Below, in pieces: positions 17,405-26,062 of a DNA stretch of 64,000 bases. The stretch's first letter is position 1. The number at the start of each line of letters is the position of its first letter. The position numbers were made by a program, and so were the translations under genes. The notes under the pieces were generated by a model that did no database searches, had not been told where the DNA came from, and was given only the letters and a program-made list of their open reading frames with translations. Source of the DNA: Lysobacter spongiicola DSM 21749 (lineage in GTDB: Bacteria > Pseudomonadota > Gammaproteobacteria > Xanthomonadales > Xanthomonadaceae); assembly GCF_900167055.1 (NCBI RefSeq), contig NZ_FUXP01000008.1:1-64000 (forward strand). The letters run 5' to 3'.

Positions 17405-18478
17405 TTGTCCAGCCAGCCCCGCAACGACCGTTTCCTGCGCGCCCTGCGTCGCGAGCCCGTGGACTGCACGCCGGTCTGGCTGATGCGCCAGGCCGGGCGC
17501 TACCTGCCCGAGTACCGCGCCACCCGCAAGCAGGCCGGCAGCTTCCTGGCGATGGCGAAGAATCCGGAGCTGGCCTGCGAGGTCACGCTGCAGCCGCTGC
17601 GCCGGTTTCCGCTGGATGCGGCGATCCTGTTCTCCGACATCCTGACCATCCCCGATGCGATGGGGCTGGGCCTGTACTTCGTCGAAGGCGAAGGCCCCAA
17701 GTTCGAGCGCCCGGTCCGCAACGCCGGGGACATCGCCAAGCTGGCGGTCCCCGACATGGGTTCGGAACTGCGCTACGTCATGGACGCCGTGTCGACCATC
17801 CGCCGCGAGCTCGACAACTCGGTTCCGTTGATCGGCTTCTCCGGCAGCCCGTGGACGCTGGCGTGCTACATGGTCGAGGGCGGCGGCAGCAAGGATTTCG
17901 CCCGGGTCAAGGCACTGGCGCTCAACGATCCGGCGGCCATGCACCAGTTGCTGGGGGTGGTCACCGACGCGGTCATCGCCTATCTCTCCGCGCAACGCGC
18001 AGCCGGCGCGCAGGTGCTGCAGGTGTTCGATACCTGGGGCGGCGTGCTGTCGCCTGCGATGTACCGCGAATTCTCGCTGCGCTACCTGCAGCGCATTGCC
18101 AGGGAGCTGGAGCGCGGTGATGGTGTGGAGCGCGCACCGCTGATCCTGTTCGGCAAGGGCAACGGCGCCTACGTGGCGGAGCTTGCCGACACCGGGACCG
18201 ATGCGGTCGGCGTGGACTGGACCATCGAGCTGGGCGAGGCCGCGCGGCGCAGCGGTGGCAAGGTCGCGCTGCAGGGCAACCTCGACCCGGTGACACTGTA
18301 TGCGAGCCCGGATGCCATCCGCCGCGAAGTCGGCCGCGCACTGGACAGCTACCGCGACGGCAATGGCGGCTCACGCGAGGGCCACGTGTTCAACCTCGGC
18401 CACGGCATGTCCCCGGACATGGATCCCGAGCACGTTGCGGTGCTGGTGCAGGCTGTTCACGAGCTCAGCGCCCGCTGA
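17405..18478 (+). CDS. hemE: Uroporphyrinogen decarboxylase
   Basis: Decarboxylates the four acetate groups of uroporphyrinogen III to give coproporphyrinogen III in haem synthesis. The 357-residue cytoplasmic protein shows the substrate-binding signature [17 protein letters not shown] near residue 20, [17 protein letters not shown] with the catalytic Asp, [19 protein letters not shown], and near the end GNLDPVTLY and [16 protein letters not shown]. Translation appears to begin at TTG, since GAGG lies 8 nt upstream and the conserved N-terminus [11 protein letters not shown] follows at once. It is convergent with the sensor kinase gene, with 42 bp between the two stops. Confidence 0.96.
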   Translation: MSSQPRNDRFLRALRREPVDCTPVWLMRQAGRYLPEYRATRKQAGSFLAMAKNPELACEVTLQPLRRFPLDAAILFSDILTIPDAMGLGLYFVEGEGPKFERPVRNAGDIAKLAVPDMGSELRYVMDAVSTIRRELDNSVPLIGFSGSPWTLACYMVEGGGSKDFARVKALALNDPAAMHQLLGVVTDAVIAYLSAQRAAGAQVLQVFDTWGGVLSPAMYREFSLRYLQRIARELERGDGVERAPLILFGKGNGAYVAELADTGTDAVGVDWTIELGEAARRSGGKVALQGNLDPVTLYASPDAIRREVGRALDSYRDGNGGSREGHVFNLGHGMSPDMDPEHVAVLVQAVHELSAR

Positions 18479-18520
18479 CGACGGCCGTCGCCGCAGGTCC
18501 GCCCTGCAGCGACACGCAGG

Positions 18521-21500
18521 TTACGGAGCCTCGGCGACCACGGGAGTGGCCGCCTGCTCCGACAACCGCCGCATCAGGCTGCGCAGGGTGGCCCCGGTAA
18601 CGGGCTTGCGCAGGAAGTGGTCGAAGCCTGCTGCCATGGCCTCCGGCTCCGCGTCGGCGTCGGCCCGCGCGGTGATCGCGACAAGTGGGGCCATGAATCC
18701 CAGCGTCCGCAGTTGACGCGCCAGCGCCACGCCGTCCAGGCCGGGCAGGTCGAGGTCGAGCAGTGCGAGGTCGAAGGCCGCGGTAGACGCCTCCGCCAGT
18801 GCGGCCAGTCCATGACCGGCATGGACCACCCGATGCCCCTGGGCGCGCAGCAGCCCGGCAATGACCTCGGCGACGGTGCGGTCGTCCTCCACCAGCAGGA
18901 TCACGTGTGTCCGTGCCGAAGGTAGCGGTTCCGATTGCTCGGTGACCGTTTCGACGGGGCGCTCCGGCAGCGGCACATGGGCGAGTGGCAACCGCACCTC
19001 GAACCGCGTCCCCACCCCGGGGCTGCTCTCCACGCCGATCTCTCCACCCATTGCCGCGGCCAGCTCCTGGCAAATCGCCAGTCCCAGTCCGCTGCCCCCG
19101 TAGCGGGCTGCCGTGCGCGCGCCGTCCGCCTGCTCGAAGCGCTGGAACAGCCGGGTCAGTTGCTCCTCGTTGAGACCGGGGCCGGAATCGATCACCCGCA
19201 GGCGCAAGCCGTGCGGCACCGGGATACCTTCGCCGTCGACGGAAGGCCGGCAACCTGACACCTCGAGCCGCACGTGCCCGCGTTCCGTGAACTTGATGGC
19301 ATTGCCAAGCAGGTTGAGCAGGATCTGGCGCAGCCGCACCGGGTCGCCGCGCAGGCCGTGCGGGGCGTCGTCCAGGTCCACCTCGAACGCCAGCCCCTGC
19401 GCCCGGGCAAGCGGCGACATCAGCGCCACCACCTCATCCAGCAGCAAGCGCAGGTCGAACGCTTCATCGGCCAGGTCGAGCTTTCCGGATTCGATCCGTG
19501 CCAGATCCAGGGCGTCGTTCACCAGCCGGAGCAGGTGCTCTCCGGCACCACGGACGGCATCGGCGTAGCTGCGCTGCAGCGAGTCAAGCGGCGTGCCCAG
19601 CAGCAGTTCGGTCATGCCCAGCACGCCTGTCATCGGCGTGCGCACTTCGTGGCCAAGCGTCGCCAGGAATCGGGTCTTGGCCAACGAGGCTTCGCGCTCG
19701 ACCTCGCGCTCGTGCTCGATCCGTTGCCACGCCTGCCGCCTCGCAAGCCGCGCGCGATAGAGGTCCGCGGCCCACCACAGCAGCAGGGCCAGCGCGGCGA
19801 GGAATCCCATCAGCGCGGCCTGCGACCGCCACCAGGGTGGCTGCACTTCGAAGTGGAGCACCTGCTCGGCGGCCGCGTTGCCTGCCGCATCGACGCCGCG
19901 CGCATGCAGCGTGTAGCGACCGGGCGCCAGACCGGTGAACACCCGCTCCCCTTGCGCGCCATGGGCGACCCAGCCCGGGTCGTAGCCCTCCATGCGGGTG
20001 TAGTAGCGGATGCCGCCTGGATCCTCGAACGCCAGCAGGCGCAGGCCGACGCGCAACTCGCGATCCTCCGGCGAGAGGCTCGCCGCGAGCGGGTCGAGCG
20101 GCTCCCAGCGACCGCCCCGGCGGACCTCGATGCGATCCCAGTGCATTGCCGGCTGGCGCGCCGGCGGGTCGTCGGCCAGCGTGTCCAGCAGCAGGAGCCC
20201 GCCGTCGGCAAGCGCGGCCGCCAGCACCCCGTCGCTGCCGATCGCCAGCGCGTTGTGCACGAACTCCTGGCTGCCGAGGCCATCGGCGAGGCCGAAGCGC
20301 CGCAACCGTGTGGTCGCCGGATCCCATCGGTAAAGACCGCGAAGGCTGGCGAGCCAGACCCGATGGCGGGGGTCGACCACCAGTCCGGACCCTTCCACCG
20401 CCGGGATGCCCGCGCCGTGCCCGACGACCGCGTCGGACACCCAGCCGTCCCCGCTCCGCCGATAGCCGTGCAGGCCGGACAGCGTCTGGAGCCAGAGCGC
20501 GTCCGGCCCATCGAAGGCCAGGCCGAATACCCGGTCATCGATATCGATACCCGCCACCGGGACGAACCGGTCCAGCGAGGCGTGCCAGCGCGCGACGCCG
20601 TGGCCACCCGCGACCCACGGCCTGCCAGCTCCGTCGAACGCGATCGCTTCCAGGTCGCCCAGGCCGAGCCCTTGGCCCGCCCCGGCCAGGATGGTGCGAA
20701 GCACCCGGCCGTCCTCCGGATCACGCTGCTGGAGGCCGGCGCCGGCGCTCGACAGCCAGAGAGTGCCATCGGGCGCCAAGGCCATCAGGTCGACCTGCCC
20801 GCCGAGGGTGGCATCCCAGGGGCTGGTCGCGGTCCATTCGCGCACTTCGGTGGTGGCGGGATCCAGCCTCAGCAGCTCGCCGCGGCCGCCGGTGCCGATC
20901 CACAGTCGGCCTTGAGCGTCCTCCGCCGCGGAAAGGGTCGACCGCCCATCCATCCGCGCGGCCAACGCCTCGTCCATCGGCCGGATGTCGCCGGAGGCGT
21001 CCATGAAGTCCAGTTCGCCGCGGCCACCCAACAACCAGCGGCCACCCGCGCCGGCATTGGCGATGCCGCGGTAGAGGTCGCTGGTCAGGCCGCCCTGCCC
21101 GCGCTTGAACCGGGCCAGGCGGCGCCAGTCCGGCCGCAGGTAGCCCGCCCCGACCCCGCCCACCGGTACCCACAGCGCACCATTGTCCTGGCGCAGGATC
21201 TGCTGCAGGGCCAGCACCGGCCCATCCGCGCCGAGCGACACCGGGAAAGGAACCCGTCCCGGCTCCGCGCGCCAAAGGTGGCGCTGGCTGGCGAGCCAGT
21301 AGGCGTCGCCATCGGCCACCACCGAGAACACGGCGTTGCCCGCGGCGAACATGTCCGACCACGGCGGCTGGCTCCACGCCCCCCCGCCCGAGCGACGGAA
21401 CAGGCCGGTGCGCGATCCGACCCATACGCCGTCGCCTTCGACGCTGATCGAATAGACCATCGGCGCCGGCGCCTCGCCCGGCAGCGGCACCCGGTCGAAC

Positions 21501-22153
21501 GCCCTGCCGTTCCACATCGCCAGCCCCGCCGTGGTGCCGGCCCAGAGTCGGTCGCGGCTGTCGCAGGCCAGCGCGAGCACGGTGGTCGCGGGCAGGCTCG
21601 AAGCATCGCCCTCCACCGGCCCGAAGCGCTCGATCTCGTCGCCTTCGGGTCCCGGCCCGGGAAGCAGGCGGTGCAGGCCGCCGCCGAAGGTGCCGAACCA
21701 GAGCGCGCCGCCACAACTGGTGATCGCCCATACCTCGTCGCTGCCCATTCCGGGGTGGGAGTCGGTGCGGTAGTGCCGGAAGCCGTTGCGGCGGTCGTCC
21801 ATCACGCTCAGGCCGCGCGCTTCGGTGGCGACCCAGATCCGGTTCCGTGGGTCGACATGTACCGCGGTGACGACGTTTCCCGGCAGGGCGGAGGGGTCGG
21901 CCGGGTCGTGGCGCCACGACATGATCTCAGCGCCGTCATGCCGCGCCAGTCCGTCGGTCGTCGCCAGCCAGACGTAGCCATCGCGGTCTTCAACGATGCC
22001 GTTGACGGTGCTCGAAGGCAGCCCGTGGGCAACGCCGACATGGCGCACGCTCGGCAACTCGGGCACGCCGGCAAACGCCACGCCGATACCCAGCATCAAC
22101 GGCAACGCGCCCATGGCACACCACCTGGCGAACCTCGATCCTTCCCTGGTCAC
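18521..22153 (-). CDS. Hybrid sensor histidine kinase with periplasmic beta-propeller and receiver
   Basis: A 1210-residue one-protein two-component system. After a signal/anchor sequence come two-component-regulator propeller repeats covering about residues 40-720 (recurring DGYVWLATTDGLARHDG-type blocks), a Y_Y_Y domain, and a transmembrane helix (LMGFLAALALLLWWAADLY). A coiled coil, HisKA with FLATLGHEVRTPMTG (phospho-His near 838), HATPase_c with GNAIKFTERG and GGSGLGLAI, and a C-terminal receiver (VEDD acid cluster; phospho-Asp in LALLDLDLPG) follow. The start is set at a GTG behind a strong GGAGGGAGGAG ribosome-binding site. The ligand is unknown; related hybrids in Bacteroidetes sense oligosaccharides. 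No separate response regulator is adjacent. Confidence 0.92.
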   Translation of the reverse strand: MTREGSRFARWCAMGALPLMLGIGVAFAGVPELPSVRHVGVAHGLPSSTVNGIVEDRDGYVWLATTDGLARHDGAEIMSWRHDPADPSALPGNVVTAVHVDPRNRIWVATEARGLSVMDDRRNGFRHYRTDSHPGMGSDEVWAITSCGGALWFGTFGGGLHRLLPGPGPEGDEIERFGPVEGDASSLPATTVLALACDSRDRLWAGTTAGLAMWNGRAFDRVPLPGEAPAPMVYSISVEGDGVWVGSRTGLFRRSGGGAWSQPPWSDMFAAGNAVFSVVADGDAYWLASQRHLWRAEPGRVPFPVSLGADGPVLALQQILRQDNGALWVPVGGVGAGYLRPDWRRLARFKRGQGGLTSDLYRGIANAGAGGRWLLGGRGELDFMDASGDIRPMDEALAARMDGRSTLSAAEDAQGRLWIGTGGRGELLRLDPATTEVREWTATSPWDATLGGQVDLMALAPDGTLWLSSAGAGLQQRDPEDGRVLRTILAGAGQGLGLGDLEAIAFDGAGRPWVAGGHGVARWHASLDRFVPVAGIDIDDRVFGLAFDGPDALWLQTLSGLHGYRRSGDGWVSDAVVGHGAGIPAVEGSGLVVDPRHRVWLASLRGLYRWDPATTRLRRFGLADGLGSQEFVHNALAIGSDGVLAAALADGGLLLLDTLADDPPARQPAMHWDRIEVRRGGRWEPLDPLAASLSPEDRELRVGLRLLAFEDPGGIRYYTRMEGYDPGWVAHGAQGERVFTGLAPGRYTLHARGVDAAGNAAAEQVLHFEVQPPWWRSQAALMGFLAALALLLWWAADLYRARLARRQAWQRIEHEREVEREASLAKTRFLATLGHEVRTPMTGVLGMTELLLGTPLDSLQRSYADAVRGAGEHLLRLVNDALDLARIESGKLDLADEAFDLRLLLDEVVALMSPLARAQGLAFEVDLDDAPHGLRGDPVRLRQILLNLLGNAIKFTERGHVRLEVSGCRPSVDGEGIPVPHGLRLRVIDSGPGLNEEQLTRLFQRFEQADGARTAARYGGSGLGLAICQELAAAMGGEIGVESSPGVGTRFEVRLPLAHVPLPERPVETVTEQSEPLPSARTHVILLVEDDRTVAEVIAGLLRAQGHRVVHAGHGLAALAEASTAAFDLALLDLDLPGLDGVALARQLRTLGFMAPLVAITARADADAEPEAMAAGFDHFLRKPVTGATLRSLMRRLSEQAATPVVAEAP

Positions 22154-22292
22154 AACGCTCCTCCCTCCAGGCGCCGCGCGGGCGCTGGTGCGCGCAAGGC
22201 TCGGTGATCCGGCCGCGAGAGGCAAGTCGACCCACCCCACCCTTGCAACGCGGCGTTGCGGCCCATGCGGCCGTAACCGGCACGGATGGGCC

Positions 22293-22298
22293 TAGAAT
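22293..22298 (+). promoter_or_regulatory. -10 box of the yceI operon, probable leaderless start
   Basis: TAGAAT, then CGACCCG, then the ATG. No ribosome-binding site is present. Confidence 0.5.
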
Positions 22299-22305
22299 CG
22301 ACCCG

Positions 22306-23085
22306 ATGACCGCTGACCGTTCACGCTCCTTCGCCAGCCATCGGTTCGCCTGGCCCACCGTGCTGGCGGCCATGCTGCTGGCATCGCCCTGCGCGCCTGC
22401 CGTGGCCGGCGATCCGGTGGCGTGGCGGCTGGATCCGGTGCATACGCGGGTGATGTTCGCCGTCTCCCACGCAGGCTTCTCCAACGCCATCGGCACGATC
22501 TCGGGCAGCGAAGGCACTTTGCTGTTCGACCCGGAAGACCTCTCCTCGGCACGGCTCGAAGTGTCGGTGCCGCTGGACCGGCTGGACCTGGGAGACGATG
22601 CCTGGAACCGCGCGGCGCTCGGCAGCCGCCTGCTCGACGCCGTCGATCACCCGCGGGCTGAGTTCCGATCCAGCACCGTCCAGCCCCACGACGACTCGAG
22701 CGCGACCCTGTGTGGCGAACTCACGCTTCGCGGCATCTCGGCGCCGCTGTGCCTGGAGGTGAAGGTCAACGATGTGCGCCGCCATCCGATGCCGCCGTTC
22801 CGCCGCACTGCCGGCTTCTCCGCCGCCGGCGTGCTCAGCCGCAGCGACCACGGCGTGGACGGGTGGGGCTCGATGATCGGCGACGAGGTCGAGCTGCGCA
22901 TCGAGGCCGAAGCGGTGCGGAGCCGGGGCGCGGCAGCGGCTTTCGAACCTGATGCTTCCGAACCCGGTGCTCCCGAACCCGGCGCTCCCGAAGCCGATGT
23001 GCCGACTGCCGAACAGCCCACCGACGTGGAGTCCGGCATGCGGTCGGACGAACCCACACCACCAGAGGCGACGCCAGACCCATGA
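22306..23085 (+). CDS. YceI-family periplasmic protein with acidic/proline-rich tail
   Basis: A 259-residue exported protein with a clear signal peptide ending near AVAGD and a YceI lipocalin-like domain (WRLDPVHTRVMFAVSHAGFSN at the N-terminus, FRSSTV and CGELTLRGISAPLCLEV in the middle). YceI proteins bind isoprenoid lipids such as ubiquinone precursors. The C-terminal 45 residues are unusual: low-complexity Glu/Pro/Ala repeats (EPGAPEPGAPEADVP) not found in typical YceI. Its stop overlaps the cytochrome b561 start (ATGA). It is the first gene of a three-gene operon ending in a second YceI. Confidence 0.87.
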   Translation: MTADRSRSFASHRFAWPTVLAAMLLASPCAPAVAGDPVAWRLDPVHTRVMFAVSHAGFSNAIGTISGSEGTLLFDPEDLSSARLEVSVPLDRLDLGDDAWNRAALGSRLLDAVDHPRAEFRSSTVQPHDDSSATLCGELTLRGISAPLCLEVKVNDVRRHPMPPFRRTAGFSAAGVLSRSDHGVDGWGSMIGDEVELRIEAEAVRSRGAAAAFEPDASEPGAPEPGAPEADVPTAEQPTDVESGMRSDEPTPPEATPDP

Positions 23086-23654
23086 GCCTGAAGAACCCGG
23101 GCGACCGCTGGGGCCCTGTCAGCCAACTGCTGCACTGGTTGATCGTCCTGCTGCTCGTCGCCGTCGCCACCATCGGGCTATTGCTGGACAGCCTGCCGCG
23201 GTCGCCCTCTTCGTTCTGGGTGTATGACCTGCACAAATCACTGGGACTGACCCTGCTGCTGCTCGCGGCGCTGCGACTGGGCTGGCGCTGGTTCGCGGGG
23301 GCACCGCGGCCGCTGCCGGGCACGCCGCGCTGGCAGGCGAGGATCGCCTCGACCACGCACGCGCTGCTCTACGCGATGATCTTCGCCATGCCGCTGTCAG
23401 GCTGGCTGTACGATTCGGCGAACGGTCTGCGGCCCTTGCGCTGGTTCGGCGTGGTGCGAATGCCCAAGCTCACCTCGCCCGACCAGGACCTGGCGGAACT
23501 GGCGATCAGCGCCCACGAGTGGCTGTTCTGGGTCCTCGTTCTGCTGGTCACCGCGCACGTGGCCGCGGCGCTCTACCACCATGTGTTCCTGCAGGACGCG
23601 ACGCTGCGGCGCATGCTGCCCGGCCGCGGCCGCACTTCCGGAGATGTGCCATGA
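23082..23654 (+). CDS. Cytochrome b561 family di-haem membrane protein
   Basis: A 190-residue four-helix inner-membrane cytochrome of the bacterial b561 family, which moves electrons between quinol and periplasmic acceptors or superoxide. Histidines suitable for haem b are visible in each helix region: VSQLLHWLIV (helix 1), VYDLHKSLGLT (helix 2), STTHALLYAMI (helix 3) and LLVTAHVAAALYHHVFL (helix 4). The start and stop each overlap the neighbouring yceI genes by 4 bp, so stoichiometry is probably coupled. Cytochrome b561 next to YceI is a common pairing; both act on quinones or membrane redox by inference. Confidence 0.93.
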   Translation: MSLKNPGDRWGPVSQLLHWLIVLLLVAVATIGLLLDSLPRSPSSFWVYDLHKSLGLTLLLLAALRLGWRWFAGAPRPLPGTPRWQARIASTTHALLYAMIFAMPLSGWLYDSANGLRPLRWFGVVRMPKLTSPDQDLAELAISAHEWLFWVLVLLVTAHVAAALYHHVFLQDATLRRMLPGRGRTSGDVP

Positions 23655-24202
23655 AGCCTGTCCTGCCCCTGTCCGCGTGCCTGCTTGCGCTGGCGATGTC
23701 GCACGTCCATGCCGCCGATTACGTGCAGGCGCCGGGTTCCACCCTCGCGTTCGCCACCAGCTACGAGGGCGAAGTCTTCAGCGGCCACTTCGGCCGGTTC
23801 ACCACGACGGTCAGCTTCGACCCGGCTCGCCCTGCCGATGGAAAGCTGGACGTGGTCATCCCGCTTGCCAGCGCCAGCACCGCCAACCCGGACCGCGACG
23901 AGACCCTGCAGGGGCCGGACTTCTTCGACAGCGAAAGATTCCCGCAGGCGCGATACACCGCAAGTGGCTTCCGCGACCTGGGCGATGGCCGCTACGCCAC
24001 CGACGGCATGCTGACGCTGCGCGGGGTCAGCGAGCCGGTGACGCTCACCTTCAACTGGACGGACGGCGCGACCCCGGTGCTGGAGGGCAAGGCAACCGTG
24101 CAGCGGCTGCGCTTCAATGTTGGCGGTGGCGACTGGGCCGACGTGTCGCTCATTCCCGATCCGGTGGCCGTCAGCACCCGCGTCAACCTGCGCCCCAAGT
24201 AG
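23651..24202 (+). CDS. YceI-family periplasmic protein
   Basis: A 183-residue exported YceI protein, the length typical for the family, with signal peptide ending near HVHAAD. Domain landmarks are STLAFATSYEGEVFSGHFGRF, DGKLDVVIPLASAST, PDFFDSERFPQARYTA and MLTLRGVSEPVTLTFNW. It lacks the acidic tail of the first YceI of this operon and the two are quite diverged, so they are not a recent duplication. It is translationally coupled to the cytochrome gene and ends 30 bp from the convergent glutaredoxin-like gene. Confidence 0.92.
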   Translation: MKPVLPLSACLLALAMSHVHAADYVQAPGSTLAFATSYEGEVFSGHFGRFTTTVSFDPARPADGKLDVVIPLASASTANPDRDETLQGPDFFDSERFPQARYTASGFRDLGDGRYATDGMLTLRGVSEPVTLTFNWTDGATPVLEGKATVQRLRFNVGGGDWADVSLIPDPVAVSTRVNLRPK

Positions 24203-24232
24203 CGCCTGCTCCCGGGCGCGGCAGCGCGCGAC

Positions 24233-24499
24233 TCAGCTGCGCTTCGAGATGAATCCACGAACCGCCGCGGCATCGAAGGGCCAATCCAGCTCGAGGCCGA
24301 GCGTCGGGTCGCTCAGCACCGGCACCCGGATGCCATAGCGCTCCTCAAGCGCCTCGTCGCCGTCGATGAACACGCTCTCGAACTCCGGCGTGCGCACCTC
24401 GGCCAGCACCTCCAGGGCCAGGTCGCACAGGTGGCAATCGTCACGCTGGAACAGGACCAGGCGGCTGTCGCCGACGGCGTTGATGGCGGGTTCATCCAT
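24233..24499 (-). CDS. Glutaredoxin-like (DUF836) thiol protein
   Basis: An 88-residue thioredoxin-fold protein of the glutaredoxin-like DUF836 group. The redox centre is CHLC at residues 22-25 in the context VLFQRDDCHLCDLALEVL, and the cis-Pro region is YGIRVPVL. There is no signal peptide, so it acts in the cytoplasm. The same reading frame is open for more than 2 kb upstream, but that is antisense to sdaA and non-homologous; the start is the ATG immediately before the fold. It diverges from sdaA. The partner protein is unknown. Confidence 0.85.
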   Translation of the reverse strand: MDEPAINAVGDSRLVLFQRDDCHLCDLALEVLAEVRTPEFESVFIDGDEALEERYGIRVPVLSDPTLGLELDWPFDAAAVRGFISKRS

Positions 24500-24610
24500 G
24501 TGCTGCAAAAGCCCTGAAGGCGAACGCGTGGCCCCGTAGAATACGCCGCAGCCGCGCGGGCCCGCGCGCAGATCATCAATAGCCGACACGGTCGGTGGGA
24601 GTCGTGCCTG

Positions 24611-26002
24611 GTGGCCGTGAGTTGTTTCGACCTGTTCAAGATCGGCATCGGGCCGAGTTCCTCTCATACCGTGGGGCCGATGCGTGCGGCCGCGCGCTTC
24701 GTCGAGCGCTGGCTGGTGGAGGGCGGCGACGGCAATGGCAGCGACCTGGCCTGTACCACCCGTGTCCGCGCGGAGGTGTTCGGCTCGCTGGCCTTGACCG
24801 GCCGCGGGCACGGCACCGACAAGGCTGTGCTGATGGGGCTGGAAGGCCATTGGCCGGACCGGATCGACCCCGACATCATCCCGGCGTCGCTGGAGCGAAT
24901 CCGCTCGGAGAAACGCATCCGCCTGCTGGGACGCCACGAGATCGGCTTCGACGAGAAGCACGACCTCATCATGAACAAGCGCCAGAAACTGCCGTTCCAC
25001 ACCAACGGCATGCGCTTCACCGCTTTCGATGCCGCGGGCGAAGTGGTCGCTACGCGCGACTACTACTCCGTCGGCGGCGGCTTCGTGGTCAACCAGGACG
25101 AGGCCGCCGAGGACCGGATCGTCGCCGACACCACCGAGGTGCCCTACCCCTTCATGTCGGGCGATGAACTGCTGCGCCAGGTGGCCGACCACGGCATCAC
25201 CATCGCCGAGCTGATGTACGCCAACGAACAGGTCTGGCGCACCCGCGAACAGATCGACGCCGGACTGGATGAGATCTGGGTGGCGATGAAGCAGTGCGTC
25301 GAGCGTGGCATCCAGTCCGGCGGCACGCTGCCCGGGGGCCTGCACGTGACCCGCCGCGCGCCCTTGTTGCACGCCGAACTGGTGGAGCGCCCCGGCGCCG
25401 AGGACCCGCTGACCATGCTGGACTGGGTCAACCTGTTCGCACTGGCGGTGAACGAGGAAAACGCGGCCGGCGGACGCGTGGTGACGGCTCCGACCAATGG
25501 CGCGGCCGGCATCATCCCGGCGGTGCTGCACTACTACGACCGCTTCATCCCCGGCGCGAGCGCGCAGGGCGTGCGCGACTTCCTGCTGACAGCCGCCGCG
25601 GTCGGGATCCTCTACAAGGAGAACGCCAGCATCTCCGGCGCCGAGGTCGGCTGCCAGGGCGAGGTGGGCGTGGCCTGCTCGATGGCGGCCGCCGGGCTCA
25701 CCGCGGCACTGGGCGGCAGCCCTAGCCGGATCGAGAACGCCGCCGAGATCGGCATGGAGCACAACCTGGGGCTGACCTGCGACCCGATCGGCGGACTGGT
25801 GCAGATCCCGTGCATCGAGCGTAACGCCATGGGCTCGGTCAAGGCCATCAACGCCAGCCGGATGGCCATGCGGGGCGATGGCAAGCACAAGGTCAGCCTG
25901 GACAAGGTCATCAAGACCATGCGCGACACCGGCAACGACATGAAGGACAAGTACAAGGAGACCAGCCGGGGTGGGCTGGCGGTCAACGTCATTGAATGTT
26001 GA
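24611..26002 (+). CDS. sdaA: L-serine dehydratase
   Basis: Deaminates L-serine to pyruvate and ammonia with a [4Fe-4S] cluster; the single-chain form with both domains. The 463-residue protein begins with the diagnostic [21 protein letters not shown]. The C-terminal cluster-binding domain shows [33 protein letters not shown] and [19 protein letters not shown], with the cluster cysteines in the last two segments. Start is the GTG whose translation gives MAVSCFDLF, matching homologues, with GGGAG upstream; a second GTG two codons later is possible. A TAGAAT hexamer about 70 bp upstream may be the -10 box. Confidence 0.95.
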   Translation: MAVSCFDLFKIGIGPSSSHTVGPMRAAARFVERWLVEGGDGNGSDLACTTRVRAEVFGSLALTGRGHGTDKAVLMGLEGHWPDRIDPDIIPASLERIRSEKRIRLLGRHEIGFDEKHDLIMNKRQKLPFHTNGMRFTAFDAAGEVVATRDYYSVGGGFVVNQDEAAEDRIVADTTEVPYPFMSGDELLRQVADHGITIAELMYANEQVWRTREQIDAGLDEIWVAMKQCVERGIQSGGTLPGGLHVTRRAPLLHAELVERPGAEDPLTMLDWVNLFALAVNEENAAGGRVVTAPTNGAAGIIPAVLHYYDRFIPGASAQGVRDFLLTAAAVGILYKENASISGAEVGCQGEVGVACSMAAAGLTAALGGSPSRIENAAEIGMEHNLGLTCDPIGGLVQIPCIERNAMGSVKAINASRMAMRGDGKHKVSLDKVIKTMRDTGNDMKDKYKETSRGGLAVNVIEC

Positions 26003-26062
26003 CGGTTTTGTGGCACGGTAGTTGCACGGGCAGGGGGGATCGAGCGAAACCCGGAGCCCCCA

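Noticed and set aside
18479-18490. 12-bp palindrome CGACGGCCGTCG between hemE and the kinase gene
   Set aside because: No T run on either side and GC-only composition; chance is likely in this genome.
19274-22207. A 977-residue plus-strand frame opposite the hybrid kinase
   Set aside because: Low-complexity Arg/His/Gln-rich antisense translation with no family resemblance.
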